From positions 13,404 through 77,403 of the forward strand of contig JADGDX010000007.1 of the NCBI GenBank assembly GCA_016744675.1: a stretch of DNA of 64,000 nt, in the 5' to 3' direction. A model generated the notes under the pieces. The model was not told where the DNA came from and did no database searches. It saw only the letters and a program-made list of their open reading frames with translations. Every line of letters begins with the position of its first letter. Positions within the stretch are counted from its first letter, which is position 1. Made by a program: the position numbers and the translations under genes. This DNA comes from Desulfuromusa sp. (lineage in GTDB: Bacteria > Desulfobacterota > Desulfuromonadia > Desulfuromonadales > Geopsychrobacteraceae). This document shows, one piece after another, positions 52,101 to 59,465 of this stretch.

Positions 52101-52231
52101 AGCTTTACGTTTTCGAGTTAATACCAACCTCTCATCCCCTTACAAATCTATATACCATTTACAAAAAAACCTAAAGAAATACAAAAAACATGTCGATACA
52201 TTCTCCAAAGAGTTCTCATGGGAGGAGACTT

Positions 52232-52777
52232 ATGGCTGGACAGATTGACTCTACTAACAGTGTAAAGCCGATAACAGGGCAACAGCAGGAAGAAATGGTT
52301 CAGCGTCAGCAGCGCGAAAGAAACAGGTCTGCTTGGGAGGATCGCGTTTCTCTCGGTGATCAGGAATCGATTGGCGAAACTTACGGACCGGGGCTGAAGG
52401 TTGCTTCTCCTTATGAATTACTACGCAACCTGGTTGTCAAAACCCTTCAGGAGCAGGGTCTTGAATTGCAATTCAAGACTGGTGACACTGAAGTTAATTT
52501 TAATTCCATGACCCAGGAAGAAGCTCAGGAGCTTGTTTCTGAAGATGGTTACTTTGGTGTGGAAAAAACTTCGCAGCGGATTGTGGATTTTGCAATCAAT
52601 GGCTTCGGTAGCGACCCGGCAAAGTTGCAGGAAATGAAAGATGCAATTGATCAGGGTTTTCTGGAAGCACAAGACGCTTTTGGTGGGGCCCTTCCGGAAA
52701 TATCACAACAAACTTACGAAGCTATTATGGAAAAACTGGACAACTTTGCTGGCCAGTTTGAAAAATCAAGGGAATAG
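52232..52777 (+). CDS. Conserved protein preceding flgM (DUF5610-like, uncertain)
   Basis: 181 residues from the ATG at 52232, which has GGAGGAG five bases upstream; the frame is open to 52190. The N terminus is polar and Gln-rich (GQQQEEMVQRQQRER, about 18-32). The body, from YGPGLKVASPYELLRNLVV to the helical C terminus, resembles proteins often labelled hydrogenase-4 component G or DUF5610; I do not rely on the hydrogenase label. It heads the flagellar group, nine bases before flgM, so a role in motility is the better guess. Confidence 0.55.
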   Translation: MAGQIDSTNSVKPITGQQQEEMVQRQQRERNRSAWEDRVSLGDQESIGETYGPGLKVASPYELLRNLVVKTLQEQGLELQFKTGDTEVNFNSMTQEEAQELVSEDGYFGVEKTSQRIVDFAINGFGSDPAKLQEMKDAIDQGFLEAQDAFGGALPEISQQTYEAIMEKLDNFAGQFEKSRE

Positions 52778-52786
52778 GGAGTTATC

Positions 52787-53077
52787 ATGGTCGATAAAAT
52801 TATTGGTGGTAAAGGGTTTGGACCGCTTGGTGGTATGAATCGTACCGGTAAATCTGGTGCCGCTGCTAAATCTGCTGAGGCCGCTAAAACGGATCGGGTA
52901 AATTTTTCCGACGCATTGCAGAATGCTAGCAAAACACAGGCTGCAAGTACGACTCAGGAAGCTTCTCGTGCTGAAAAAATCCAGGCACTAAAAAGCCAGA
53001 TTGAAAACGGCACCTACAAGCCTGATCTGGATAAGGTTGCCTCAAGTCTCCTGCCATTTATTATGAAAGAAAGCTGA
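52787..53077 (+). CDS. flgM: Anti-sigma-28 factor FlgM
   Basis: 96 residues. The low-complexity N terminus (Gly/Ala/Lys rich) is followed by a C-terminal helical half with SRAEKIQALKSQIENGTYKP and DKVASSLLPFIMKE, the sigma-28-binding region of FlgM. It keeps FliA inactive until hook completion, when it is exported. It is followed directly by flgN. Confidence 0.92.
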   Translation: MVDKIIGGKGFGPLGGMNRTGKSGAAAKSAEAAKTDRVNFSDALQNASKTQAASTTQEASRAEKIQALKSQIENGTYKPDLDKVASSLLPFIMKES

Positions 53078-53078
53078 G

Positions 53079-53432
53079 ATGGCACATTCGGAGATTAAAC
53101 TTCAACTTGAGACCCTTCTTGAATTATTACGACAAGAGCGGAAAATGGCTCAAGATCTTGATATGTCGGGTTTGCAGGAGGTTGTGACTGCCAAGGAAGA
53201 ACTATTGACCAAGTTGCAGCCACAGCCAGAAGATATCATGGGCCTGGAAGATCTGCTTAAGCAGATTGATCAGGAAAACCGCCGCAATGCCTTTCTCCTC
53301 TGGACTGGTCTCAACTGGGTTCGTGATTTGATGGGCTTCTTTGGTAAAGCGACTATGCCGCAAGTTTATGGTGACACAGGGCAATCTCGGACCCTTTCAC
53401 AGGGTGGCCGCTTATTGACGGGGAAGGTGTAG
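53079..53432 (+). CDS. flgN: FlgN-family flagellar chaperone
   Basis: 117 residues, almost entirely helical, with the FlgN pattern: paired N-terminal helices (LETLLELLRQERKMAQDLD) and a later helix before a polar tail. FlgN binds the C termini of FlgK and FlgL and delivers them for export; both are encoded just downstream. Divergence in this family makes context the main support. Confidence 0.82.
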   Translation: MAHSEIKLQLETLLELLRQERKMAQDLDMSGLQEVVTAKEELLTKLQPQPEDIMGLEDLLKQIDQENRRNAFLLWTGLNWVRDLMGFFGKATMPQVYGDTGQSRTLSQGGRLLTGKV

Positions 53433-53435
53433 GAT

Positions 53436-54824
53436 ATGGGCGGAGGACTGTACTCAGCATTAAACGCTGGACGGACATCACTGCAGACCAACCAAAAAGC
53501 GATTGAAATAACTGGTCTCAACGTTGCTAATGTTAACACGGAAGGATACTCCCGCCAGACCCCTAATCTGACACCGTACCCTTCTCTGAATTTTGGTGGC
53601 TTTTTTGTCGGAACCGGAGTCACGGTTGGCTCGGTTGGTCGATCCCATGATGTTTTTCTTGATGGTCAGATCAAAGATAAATCTGCCGAAGTGGGTCTGG
53701 AAAGCAGTATGTCCAACCCTTTGGCAGAGCTTGAAAGGGTGACCGGAATTGGTGATGGGAGTTTGTCTGATGAGTTTGATCAATTTTTCGATGCTTGGCG
53801 TCAGCTTTCAACAAATCCCGGAGGAGAAGTTGAACGTCAGATGGTTGTCCAGCGGGGTGAATTGATTAGTAATGCTTTTGTCAATGTTTATAACGAGACT
53901 CAGCAAGTAGTGAAAAATGTCAATAACACCATCGTATCAAAAATTGACGGTGTCAATTTATATCTCGATGAAGTCGCACAACTTAATAATCGAATTTCAT
54001 CGCTGGAGTTGTCTGGACAAGAAGCGAACTCTGATCGTGATCGGCGTGATCTTCTCTTAAGGGAAATATCGGGTCAAATTGGTTCCACAAGTTTTGAAAC
54101 ATCTAACGGGACCGTTTCTGTTCAATTGCCCAACGGCATGCCCCTGGTAGAGGGAACGGAGTCAACGCATATTGTGTCAACTTATAGCGGAACCGACGTT
54201 AACCTTGAACTTGATTTTGGCACAACAAGTATTGCCTTGGACCGTACTGCTCTCGGGGGAGAATTTCGTGGATTGTATGAAGTTCGAGATGTGATCATTC
54301 CTGATGTTGTCAATCGACTCGATCAGTTGGCCTATACCTTTGCGACTGAAGTTAATACGATGCATCAAGCAGGAACTGATCTCAACGGTAATCCCGGACA
54401 AGATTTTTTTGTTCAACCAGCAGCAGTTCTGGATTCGGCTTCGTCTTTGGCCATGAATATTTCGACAACGGCTGAAATTGCGGCTGGAACCAGCTCTGCT
54501 CCAGGTGATAATACCAATTCTCTGGCGATTCTCCAGTTGGAGCAAGCACAGTTTGCCGGTCTTGGCGGCAATGATACTCTGGTTTCCTATTACGGTAAAA
54601 TTTCTGCAACCGTTGGGGTTGAAACTGCCCGCAACCGTCAGGCACAGCAGGGTTATGAAGACAGTTTGATCCAACTACAGAATTTGCGTGACGGAATTGA
54701 TGGGGTTTCTCTCGAAGACGAAATGATCAATCTGATGAAATATCAAAAAGGATTTGAGGCTTCAGCCAAGTTTCTTGCCACGGTGGATGAGATGATGGGG
54801 ACCTTAATGACCTTGAAAAGGTAG
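53436..54824 (+). CDS. flgK: Flagellar hook-associated protein 1
   Basis: 462 residues, shorter than E. coli FlgK but with both conserved ends: the N-terminal LYSALNAGRTSLQTNQKAIE and NVANVNTEGYSRQ, and the C-terminal FEASAKFLATVDEMMGTLM. Forms the hook-filament junction with FlgL. Starts three bases after flgN. GTRFx-type central region is reduced compared with larger homologues. Confidence 0.95.
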   Translation: MGGGLYSALNAGRTSLQTNQKAIEITGLNVANVNTEGYSRQTPNLTPYPSLNFGGFFVGTGVTVGSVGRSHDVFLDGQIKDKSAEVGLESSMSNPLAELERVTGIGDGSLSDEFDQFFDAWRQLSTNPGGEVERQMVVQRGELISNAFVNVYNETQQVVKNVNNTIVSKIDGVNLYLDEVAQLNNRISSLELSGQEANSDRDRRDLLLREISGQIGSTSFETSNGTVSVQLPNGMPLVEGTESTHIVSTYSGTDVNLELDFGTTSIALDRTALGGEFRGLYEVRDVIIPDVVNRLDQLAYTFATEVNTMHQAGTDLNGNPGQDFFVQPAAVLDSASSLAMNISTTAEIAAGTSSAPGDNTNSLAILQLEQAQFAGLGGNDTLVSYYGKISATVGVETARNRQAQQGYEDSLIQLQNLRDGIDGVSLEDEMINLMKYQKGFEASAKFLATVDEMMGTLMTLKR

Positions 54825-54831
54825 GTGAAGT

Positions 54832-56094
54832 ATGAGAGCCACCCAGACCACAACATATCGTAGCCTTCAGTCTTTTCTGGATCGTACCAGTGATAAACTG
54901 GCAAGTTTGCAATTGCAGGCTGCGACAGGGAAACGGATTAATCGCCCTTCAGATGATCCGACGGCAATTAGCCCGGTTTTAAGTGCTCGGACTCAGATTC
55001 AAACCTCGGATCGCTATATCGAAACAATTGCTACAGGGATGGACCGTATCGATAATGCTGATGGTTATTTTGATAGTTTAGAAAACACCATGGTGCGGTT
55101 AAAAGAGATAAATATTTCAACCATAAATGGATCTCTTTCTGACGCTGATATGGAAACTTTTGCCGATGAGGTACAGCAACTTCGTGCCAGCCTCATTGAT
55201 GGAGCCAATGCACAAATTGATGGCAAATATCTGTTTGCTGGCTTTGCGGAGAAGACAGAACCTTTTACCCTGAATCCAACCTATGATCCCGACCTTTATG
55301 ATGAGTCTGACCCAACGACTTATCCGGTTATTTATAATGGTGATTCAGGGCAGATAGAATATGAAATTGCTCCAAATGAGCTTATCAAGGTCAATGCTAT
55401 TGGTAATGAATTCATGATGGGTGATTTTGATCATGATGGTTCTATCGATACGGGAGCCCAAGATATTTTTGTTTTGGTGACTCAGTTAGAAGAGGCATTG
55501 CATGCAGGTAGCCAGCCTCAATTTGCGGCAACAACAACCCCGTATTCATCGGGGCCACCCGCTGCAGCAGAAGTACAAGAGCTCGATTTTTCGACAACAC
55601 GTATTGCTCCGGGGAGATCTCTGACACTGAATATCGATGGTTCAGAATATACGTATACGAATAGCACAGGAACGACACAATCGGGGGTCGGCCTCGCAAC
55701 AGCGGTCGCAGGTTTGGTGGTCCCAAACTATACTTTAGCCGCGAGTGCGGCACCAGCTACGCTGACATTGACTCAAACAGCGGGAAATGAATCCAATATC
55801 GGTCCAATTTCTTTAACTGACAATACCTTAGAGGAATTGATGACCCCGCTCGAAAAAGCGGCTGATCAGATACGGTCCCAACGTAGTTTCAGTGGTAATG
55901 TTGGTAAACGACTTGGGACAGCATCATCACATATGGAGCAGATAAAAATCGATATGGAAGAATTTCGTTCCCGTTTTGAAGATGCTGACATTCTGGAAAC
56001 GATTACTGAGATGCAACAACAGCAACAGAGTTTTGAGGCTGCGTTGAATGTTACGGGGAAGGTTTCTGAGCTGTCGATACTGAATTATATTTAG
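54832..56094 (+). CDS. flgL: Flagellar hook-associated protein 3
   Basis: 420 residues. The N-terminal flagellin-like helix (SLQSFLDRTSDKLASLQLQ, then TGKRINRPSDDPTAISPVLS) and the C-terminal coiled coil ending VTGKVSELSILNYI define FlgL. A central Thr/Ser/Ala-rich insertion (about residues 235-325) makes it longer than the E. coli protein. Its stop codon forms part of a REP-like palindrome. Confidence 0.94.
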   Translation: MRATQTTTYRSLQSFLDRTSDKLASLQLQAATGKRINRPSDDPTAISPVLSARTQIQTSDRYIETIATGMDRIDNADGYFDSLENTMVRLKEINISTINGSLSDADMETFADEVQQLRASLIDGANAQIDGKYLFAGFAEKTEPFTLNPTYDPDLYDESDPTTYPVIYNGDSGQIEYEIAPNELIKVNAIGNEFMMGDFDHDGSIDTGAQDIFVLVTQLEEALHAGSQPQFAATTTPYSSGPPAAAEVQELDFSTTRIAPGRSLTLNIDGSEYTYTNSTGTTQSGVGLATAVAGLVVPNYTLAASAAPATLTLTQTAGNESNIGPISLTDNTLEELMTPLEKAADQIRSQRSFSGNVGKRLGTASSHMEQIKIDMEEFRSRFEDADILETITEMQQQQQSFEAALNVTGKVSELSILNYI

Positions 56095-56115
56095 GGCGTA
56101 TGCCATACGCCTACC
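56093..56115. repeat. REP-like palindrome k at the flgL stop
   Basis: AGGGCGTAT and its partner ATACGCCT around GCC (56093-56111), followed by ACC; same core as the GGGCGTAT class at 58697 and 59122. The G of the flgL TAG lies within it. Confidence 0.65.
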
Positions 56116-56161
56116 ATAACCGTGTGCGGAGCTACACGGACAACCAGCCAGGAGGCACAAT

Positions 56162-56401
56162 ATGTTGGTACTGACACGAAAAGCCGGTGAAGGAATTATC
56201 ATTGGTGATGACATTAAAATTACTGTCGTTGAACTCAAAGGGGGTGGCGTGCGGATTGGTATTGATGCTCCGCGTGAGATGAAAGTTCATCGTCAGGAAG
56301 TTTTTGACCGAATTAAACACGAAAACAAGGAGGCGACACAGTGGGACATTGCCGATCTGAACGAGTTGAGCAATATATTGAATGCGGGGAGGAAAAAGTG
56401 A
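56162..56401 (+). CDS. csrA: Carbon storage regulator CsrA
   Basis: 79 residues with the RNA-binding MLVLTRKAGEGIIIGDDI start and the RIGIDAPREMKVHRQEVF core. The C-terminal extension (after about residue 55) is typical of CsrA proteins that are regulated by FliW. It binds GGA motifs in mRNA leaders; the fliC leader at 59426-59459 is a strong candidate target. AGGAGG stands ahead of the ATG. The stop overlaps the fliW start by one base. Confidence 0.97.
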   Translation: MLVLTRKAGEGIIIGDDIKITVVELKGGGVRIGIDAPREMKVHRQEVFDRIKHENKEATQWDIADLNELSNILNAGRKK

Positions 56402-56835
56402 TGGAAAAAATAAAGACCCGTTTTGGTGAAATTGAGTACGATCCCGATAACACCTTACAGTTTCCAGAAGGGTTGATCGGCTTTGAAGACCTTCGGAACT
56501 TCGTTGTGATGCCAAATGAAAAAGAAGGCCCCTTGTTCTGGATTCAAAGTATTGATGATCCGCAGGTTGCTTTTATTCTGACCGATCCCACCAGTTTTTA
56601 TTTTGATTATAAAGTGGTTCCCGATGGTCGAGAGAGACAGAAACTAGGGATTGATGAAAGTGCGGATTGTCTGATTGTCAGCGTGGTCTCGGTTTCGGCA
56701 GATCGTAATATTACCCTCAATCTGGCAGCGCCAATTCTGTTTGCACCAGAAACCAATCGTGCTTTGCAGGTGATTTTGGAAGGGACGCAATTTAGCCCAC
56801 AGACACCGTTGCCAGTGGTAGAAGAAAAAAAATAA
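56401..56835 (+). CDS. fliW: Flagellar assembly factor FliW
   Basis: 144 residues, the family size, starting at ATG 56401 (MEKIKTRFGEIEYDPDNTLQ); the longer frame from 56341 only reads through csrA. FPEGLIGFEDLRNFVVMP and the later LNLAAPILF segment are diagnostic. FliW binds flagellin or CsrA, releasing CsrA when flagellin is depleted and so adjusting fliC translation. It is coupled to csrA by overlap. Confidence 0.95.
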   Translation: MEKIKTRFGEIEYDPDNTLQFPEGLIGFEDLRNFVVMPNEKEGPLFWIQSIDDPQVAFILTDPTSFYFDYKVVPDGRERQKLGIDESADCLIVSVVSVSADRNITLNLAAPILFAPETNRALQVILEGTQFSPQTPLPVVEEKK

Positions 56836-56860
56836 GAATAGAGAAATTTATATTTTCGTA

Positions 56861-56887
56861 GGGGCGCATTGCATGCGCCCCTTTTTT
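56861..56887 (+). terminator. Terminator after fliW, itself a REP-like palindrome (a)
   Basis: GGGGCGCAT (56861-56869) pairs with ATGCGCCCC (56873-56881) around TGC, followed by six T residues. CGTA precedes it, giving the CGTAGGGGCG start seen in the REP elements downstream, so a REP has been recruited as a terminator or vice versa. Confidence 0.85.
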
Positions 56888-56959
56888 GTTTATGGTGGAT
56901 AAAGCGGTGTTTGAAGAATCAGTTAATTATGTGCAAGTCAAGGAATTCGGTTCCCATAT

Positions 56960-57090
56960 TTGTACATAATTGCTGCTGCGTGCTTAATTGATAAATAGTA
57001 GTGTAGCGAACCCATTTGATAATATTAATTTTTAAACCATGACCAATTGACCCGATGGTTTGGGATATCCCGGATATCGTAGGGGCGAAT
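56960..57090 (-). pseudogene. Decayed fragment of a RAYT transposase gene
   Basis: Positions 57005-57089 align without gaps to 58140-58224 inside the intact RAYT gene; by hand about 64 of 85 bases match, including the run into GTAGGGGCGAA. Weaker similarity extends left to about 56960 (ATAATTG...TTAATTGA). No open frame remains. It is in the same orientation as the intact gene, about 1.1 kb away. The rest of 56888-57240 holds nothing recognisable except REP b. Confidence 0.75.
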
Positions 57091-57106
57091 AATTATTCGG
57101 CCTACG
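57078..57106. repeat. REP-like palindrome b
   Basis: CGTAGG-GGCGAATAA and TTATTCG-GCCTACG form a near-perfect palindrome at 57078-57106. It sits at the junction of the RAYT remnant. Confidence 0.75.
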
Positions 57107-57261
57107 TAATAATGCTACAATCAAAATTGCGTGTTAGATATAATGTTAGTGGAAGTAAAAATCTGTTAGAATTTTGCGAAATATCTATCTCAAATGATGT
57201 CTGTATGGATAAAAAACTAACCCACCGTTAAACCAGCGCATTGCAGAATGGAAATCTACGT

Positions 57262-57672
57262 ATGACAAACGGTACTAATCAAGATATTCGTTGGCAGCAG
57301 CGCTTTGTCCATTTTCAAAAAGCATTTGACTTGCTTGATGATACTCTGACAATTGCTGAACCTTCTGAGGCTGAAAGGGCAGGTCTGATCCAATTTTTTG
57401 AAATATCATTTGAATTGGCATGGAAGGTTCTGAAAGATTATCTGGAGGATGAAGGGTTTACCGTTGTAAGTCCCAGAGATGCGATCAAGCAGGCTTTTCA
57501 GTCGGATTTATTGGTCGATGGTCACGTCTGGATTGATGCTCTGAAAGATCGCAATCTTACCGTTCATACCTATGAAGAAAAAATCGCTCTTGCCGTGGAG
57601 CAAAAAATCAGAGTGGTATATTTTCCCGCTTTGCAGGGTTTTGCCCAAACCTTTGCATTGAAGATCAACTGA
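57262..57672 (+). CDS. HEPN-domain nucleotidyltransferase substrate-binding protein (HI0074 family)
   Basis: 136 residues from ATG 57262 (GGA nine bases upstream); the open frame from a TTG at 57241 is less likely. The pattern RWQQRFVHFQKAFDLL, GLIQFFEISFELAWKVLKDYL, and DRNLTVHTYEEKIA (the R-x4-6-H HEPN motif) matches the HI0074 family. With the MNT-type nucleotidyltransferase that follows it forms a two-gene module of the HEPN/MNT toxin-antitoxin type, in which the HEPN partner is the toxic RNase and the MNT partner AMPylates it. Confidence 0.85.
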   Translation: MTNGTNQDIRWQQRFVHFQKAFDLLDDTLTIAEPSEAERAGLIQFFEISFELAWKVLKDYLEDEGFTVVSPRDAIKQAFQSDLLVDGHVWIDALKDRNLTVHTYEEKIALAVEQKIRVVYFPALQGFAQTFALKIN

Positions 57673-57977
57673 TGGATTTTGGTTTGCGGCAGCAGGATTT
57701 GGCGGAAATTATTGGTGTAATTCGACAGTTTTCAGTCGTCAATGAGGCGGTGATTTTTGGCTCCAGAGCCAAGGGTAACTATAAAAAGGGATCAGATATC
57801 GATATCGCCATTAAGGGTAAGGAGATCCGCGGTAACGATGTTGCCTCGCTTGCCGATCTTCTTAACGAAGAATCAGCTTTGCCATATTATTTTGATATTG
57901 TCCATTATGAAGGAATCACCGAAAAAGAACTTTCACAACACATTGATCGAGTTGGAAAAACCATTTATTTACGGTAA
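57672..57977 (+). CDS. MNT-type nucleotidyltransferase (HI0073 family), likely antitoxin
   Basis: 101 residues with the minimal nucleotidyltransferase motif GSRAKGNYKKGSDIDIAI (about 31-48), including GSR and the metal-binding DxD, and a third acidic residue in YYFDIVHYE. It overlaps the HEPN gene by one base (TGATGG). It would AMPylate and neutralise the HEPN partner, by analogy with characterised type VII-like modules. The module lies between the RAYT remnant and the intact RAYT gene. Confidence 0.87.
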   Translation: MDFGLRQQDLAEIIGVIRQFSVVNEAVIFGSRAKGNYKKGSDIDIAIKGKEIRGNDVASLADLLNEESALPYYFDIVHYEGITEKELSQHIDRVGKTIYLR

Positions 57978-57996
57978 CGGCGGTAGTCCGTGGGAT

Positions 57997-58575
57997 TCAC
58001 ACGTTTAGATACAACGAATCCAATTCCCAGCGTAGCGGGTTGGTTTGAATATATTCGTGGATGCGGTGCAGATCGGTTTCATCACGGATGATGTGGTCGT
58101 AATAATTGCGTTGCCAAATGTCATTAATTGAGGTGTTTTGACGAGCCCATTTGGTAACGCCGATCTTAAAACCACGAACAATTGATCCGATTGTTTTGGA
58201 TGTTCCCGATTGCGTAGGGGCGAAATATTTTTCGCCCTGCTTCTTGGTATTTGGTGTGGTGGAATTGGAATCGGGCGAATGGTTATTCGCCCCTACGGGG
58301 GTGGGGTTGGTTATGAAAATGATTCCGTGTATATGGTTGGGCATAACCACGAATTGATCTAATGTGACATGTGGAAAATGGGCTTGAATGGCGAGCCAGC
58401 ATTTTTTTACCGTTCCCCCGATTTCATTCAACCGCATCTCCCCGGCAACAATTTCCCCGAATAAACATTCCCGATTTTTGGCACAAATGGTGATAAAATA
58501 TGCCCCCGGTTGGGAATAATCGTATCCCGACAGACGGGTGGATCGGCGTTGGTGGATATGTTGATCAGATGACAT
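57997..58575 (-). CDS. REP-associated tyrosine transposase (RAYT, Y1/HUH)
   Basis: 192 residues from ATG 58575 (GAGGGGA four bases upstream on the reverse strand); the open frame continues to 58710 only because REP elements lie there. HUH-type motif VVMPNHIHGIIFI supplies the two metal histidines, and the Tyr-containing helix is IWQRNYYDHIIRDETDLHRI (about 150-169). Between them lies a roughly 33-residue variable linker that is encoded by two REP palindromes (GANNHSP and GEKYFAP peptides). RAYTs cut and move REP sequences as single strands; the surrounding REPs fit that role. Confidence 0.9.
   Translation of the reverse strand: MSSDQHIHQRRSTRLSGYDYSQPGAYFITICAKNRECLFGEIVAGEMRLNEIGGTVKKCWLAIQAHFPHVTLDQFVVMPNHIHGIIFITNPTPVGANNHSPDSNSTTPNTKKQGEKYFAPTQSGTSKTIGSIVRGFKIGVTKWARQNTSINDIWQRNYYDHIIRDETDLHRIHEYIQTNPLRWELDSLYLNV
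58214..58240. repeat. REP-like palindrome c inside the RAYT coding sequence
   Basis: CGTAGGGGCGAAATATTTTTCGCCC-type sequence at 58213-58240, read in frame on the reverse strand as QGEKYFAPTQ. Same class as elements b, d and e. Confidence 0.8.
58272..58297. repeat. REP-like palindrome d inside the RAYT coding sequence
   Basis: GGGCGAATGGTTATTCGCCC followed by CTACG, opposite orientation to c and 31 bp from it; on the reverse strand it encodes PVGANNHSP. Confidence 0.8.
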
Positions 58576-58616
58576 GGTTCCCCTCATGACGTGATGATAA
58601 ATTTGGTATTTCAATC

Positions 58617-58642
58617 GAGGGGCGAAACATTTTTCGCCCTGG
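58617..58642. repeat. REP-like palindrome e upstream of RAYT
   Basis: GAGGGGCGAAACATTTTTCGCCCTGG at 58617-58642 in pieces: GGGGCGAAA and TTTCGCCC arms. It lies in the 5' region of the RAYT gene. Confidence 0.75.
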
Positions 58643-58696
58643 TTGCCGTTTGCCTCGGTTGTCGGTTTGGGTGTGTTGAATGCGCGAACGATGGTT

Positions 58697-58721
58697 GGGC
58701 GTATTGCCATACGCCCCTACG
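58697..58721. repeat. REP-like palindrome f
   Basis: GGGCGTATTGCCATACGCCC followed by CTACG (58697-58721); the second core class (GGGCGTAT). Elements e and f are oriented head to head, as often seen in REP pairs. Confidence 0.78.
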
Positions 58722-58727
58722 GGGTTA

Positions 58728-59015
58728 TCATTCTTTGACCTGGTAAATTTGATGGGCTTCGGTGTCGTTGCGGTGGGCTTTCAGATCGGTGGCGACGGCA
58801 TTGATCTGTTCCGTCAACTTTTCTTCAACAGCATTGATTTTTTTCGATAAATGTTCGCTTACAGTATCGATTTTGAAATTTAAAAAATCGAATTTTTCAT
58901 TTAAATCTATCCTAGTGTCAGCGATATCTTTGCGAAGGGACTGGTGTCCTTCAATCACGATATTGAATTTACTGTTGATATCTTCAAGAATTATTTCTAA
59001 ATGTTCCTTTTCCAT
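58728..59015 (-). CDS. Coiled-coil protein of unknown function
   Basis: 95 residues from ATG 59015 (GGGGGA seven bases upstream on the reverse strand); an upstream ATG at 59048 lacks a site. Almost wholly helical with heptad-like spacing (EILEDINSKFNIVIEGHQ, then NEKFDFLNFKIDTVSEHL, ISKKINAVEEKL-type repeats). No enzymatic motif. It may be part of the mobile cluster, as it lies between REP elements. Confidence 0.55.
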   Translation of the reverse strand: MEKEHLEIILEDINSKFNIVIEGHQSLRKDIADTRIDLNEKFDFLNFKIDTVSEHLSKKINAVEEKLTEQINAVATDLKAHRNDTEAHQIYQVKE

Positions 59016-59121
59016 CGTTAATCCCCCGTTGGTCGAATTGGTTGACATTTGACAGATAAATATATCATTTATTCGGTCGCAAATATATTTTAATTTGCCG
59101 GATGATAATGGATCTATGAAC

Positions 59122-59149
59122 CGTAGGGGCGTATGGCAATACGCCCTTG
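59122..59149. repeat. REP-like palindrome g
   Basis: CGTAGGGGCGTATGGCAATACGCCC, second core class, at 59122-59146, then TTG. Confidence 0.78.
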
Positions 59150-59174
59150 AACCCGTATGAACGTTCTGTAGATC

Positions 59175-59197
59175 GGGCGTATCGCCATGCGCCTCCG
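59175..59197. repeat. Degenerate REP-like palindrome h
   Basis: GGGCGTATCGCCATGCGCCT (59175-59194), second core class, inverted relative to g and 25 bp away, with several mismatches. The 59016-59465 stretch has no gene; it holds g, h, the fliC promoter, element i and the fliC leader. Confidence 0.65.
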
Positions 59198-59289
59198 CGA
59201 AATAAATTATTTTTTATGAATTGGTTATAAAATTATAAAAAAACCGTCATTTCACATAGATACATTCCACCCATGAGAACATAAATTTC

Positions 59290-59317
59290 TAAAGTATTCA
59301 GCAAGTTGAGCCGAAAA
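59290..59317 (+). promoter_or_regulatory. Sigma-28 (FliA) promoter of fliC
   Basis: TAAAGTAT (59290-59297) and GCCGAAAA (59310-59317); 16 bases separate TAAA from GCCG against the usual 15. Transcription would start near 59324, leaving a leader of about 142 bases. Confidence 0.72.
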
Positions 59318-59384
59318 GAAGCAAGACGGGGAATTTAACGCCAAAAGGAGGTAACGGCCACAACATTGCGAACCCCAGAAATAA

Positions 59385-59410
59385 CGTAGGGGCGATTCAC
59401 GAATCGCCCG
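59385..59410. repeat. REP-like palindrome i within the fliC leader
   Basis: CGTAGGGGCGATTCAC with GAATCGCCC (59385-59409). In the mRNA it would form a stable stem just upstream of the CsrA-type hairpin. Confidence 0.75.
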
Positions 59411-59425
59411 ATTCCTAACAAAACA

Positions 59426-59459
59426 GGGCAAGGATGCCCGCACACACTCTCATGGAGGA
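59426..59459 (+). promoter_or_regulatory. CsrA-binding-type hairpin and GGA-rich ribosome site of fliC
   Basis: GGGCA (59426-59430) and TGCCC (59435-59439) present AGGA in a four-base loop, the preferred CsrA target form. The Shine-Dalgarno TGGAGGA (59453-59459) supplies a second GGA pair 14 bases downstream. This parallels the two-site CsrA control of B. subtilis hag. Confidence 0.65.
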
Positions 59460-59465
59460 AACATC

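Noticed and set aside
58576-58710. N-terminal extension of the RAYT reading frame through REP elements e and f
   Set aside because: A clear ribosome site precedes the ATG at 58575, and the added residues come from repeat DNA; they are open by chance.
59344-59391. Short upstream ORF in the fliC leader after AAAGGAGGT
   Set aside because: The only nearby start is a TTG 14 bases from the purine stretch, giving seven codons; the GGAGG is more likely an extra CsrA contact or incidental.
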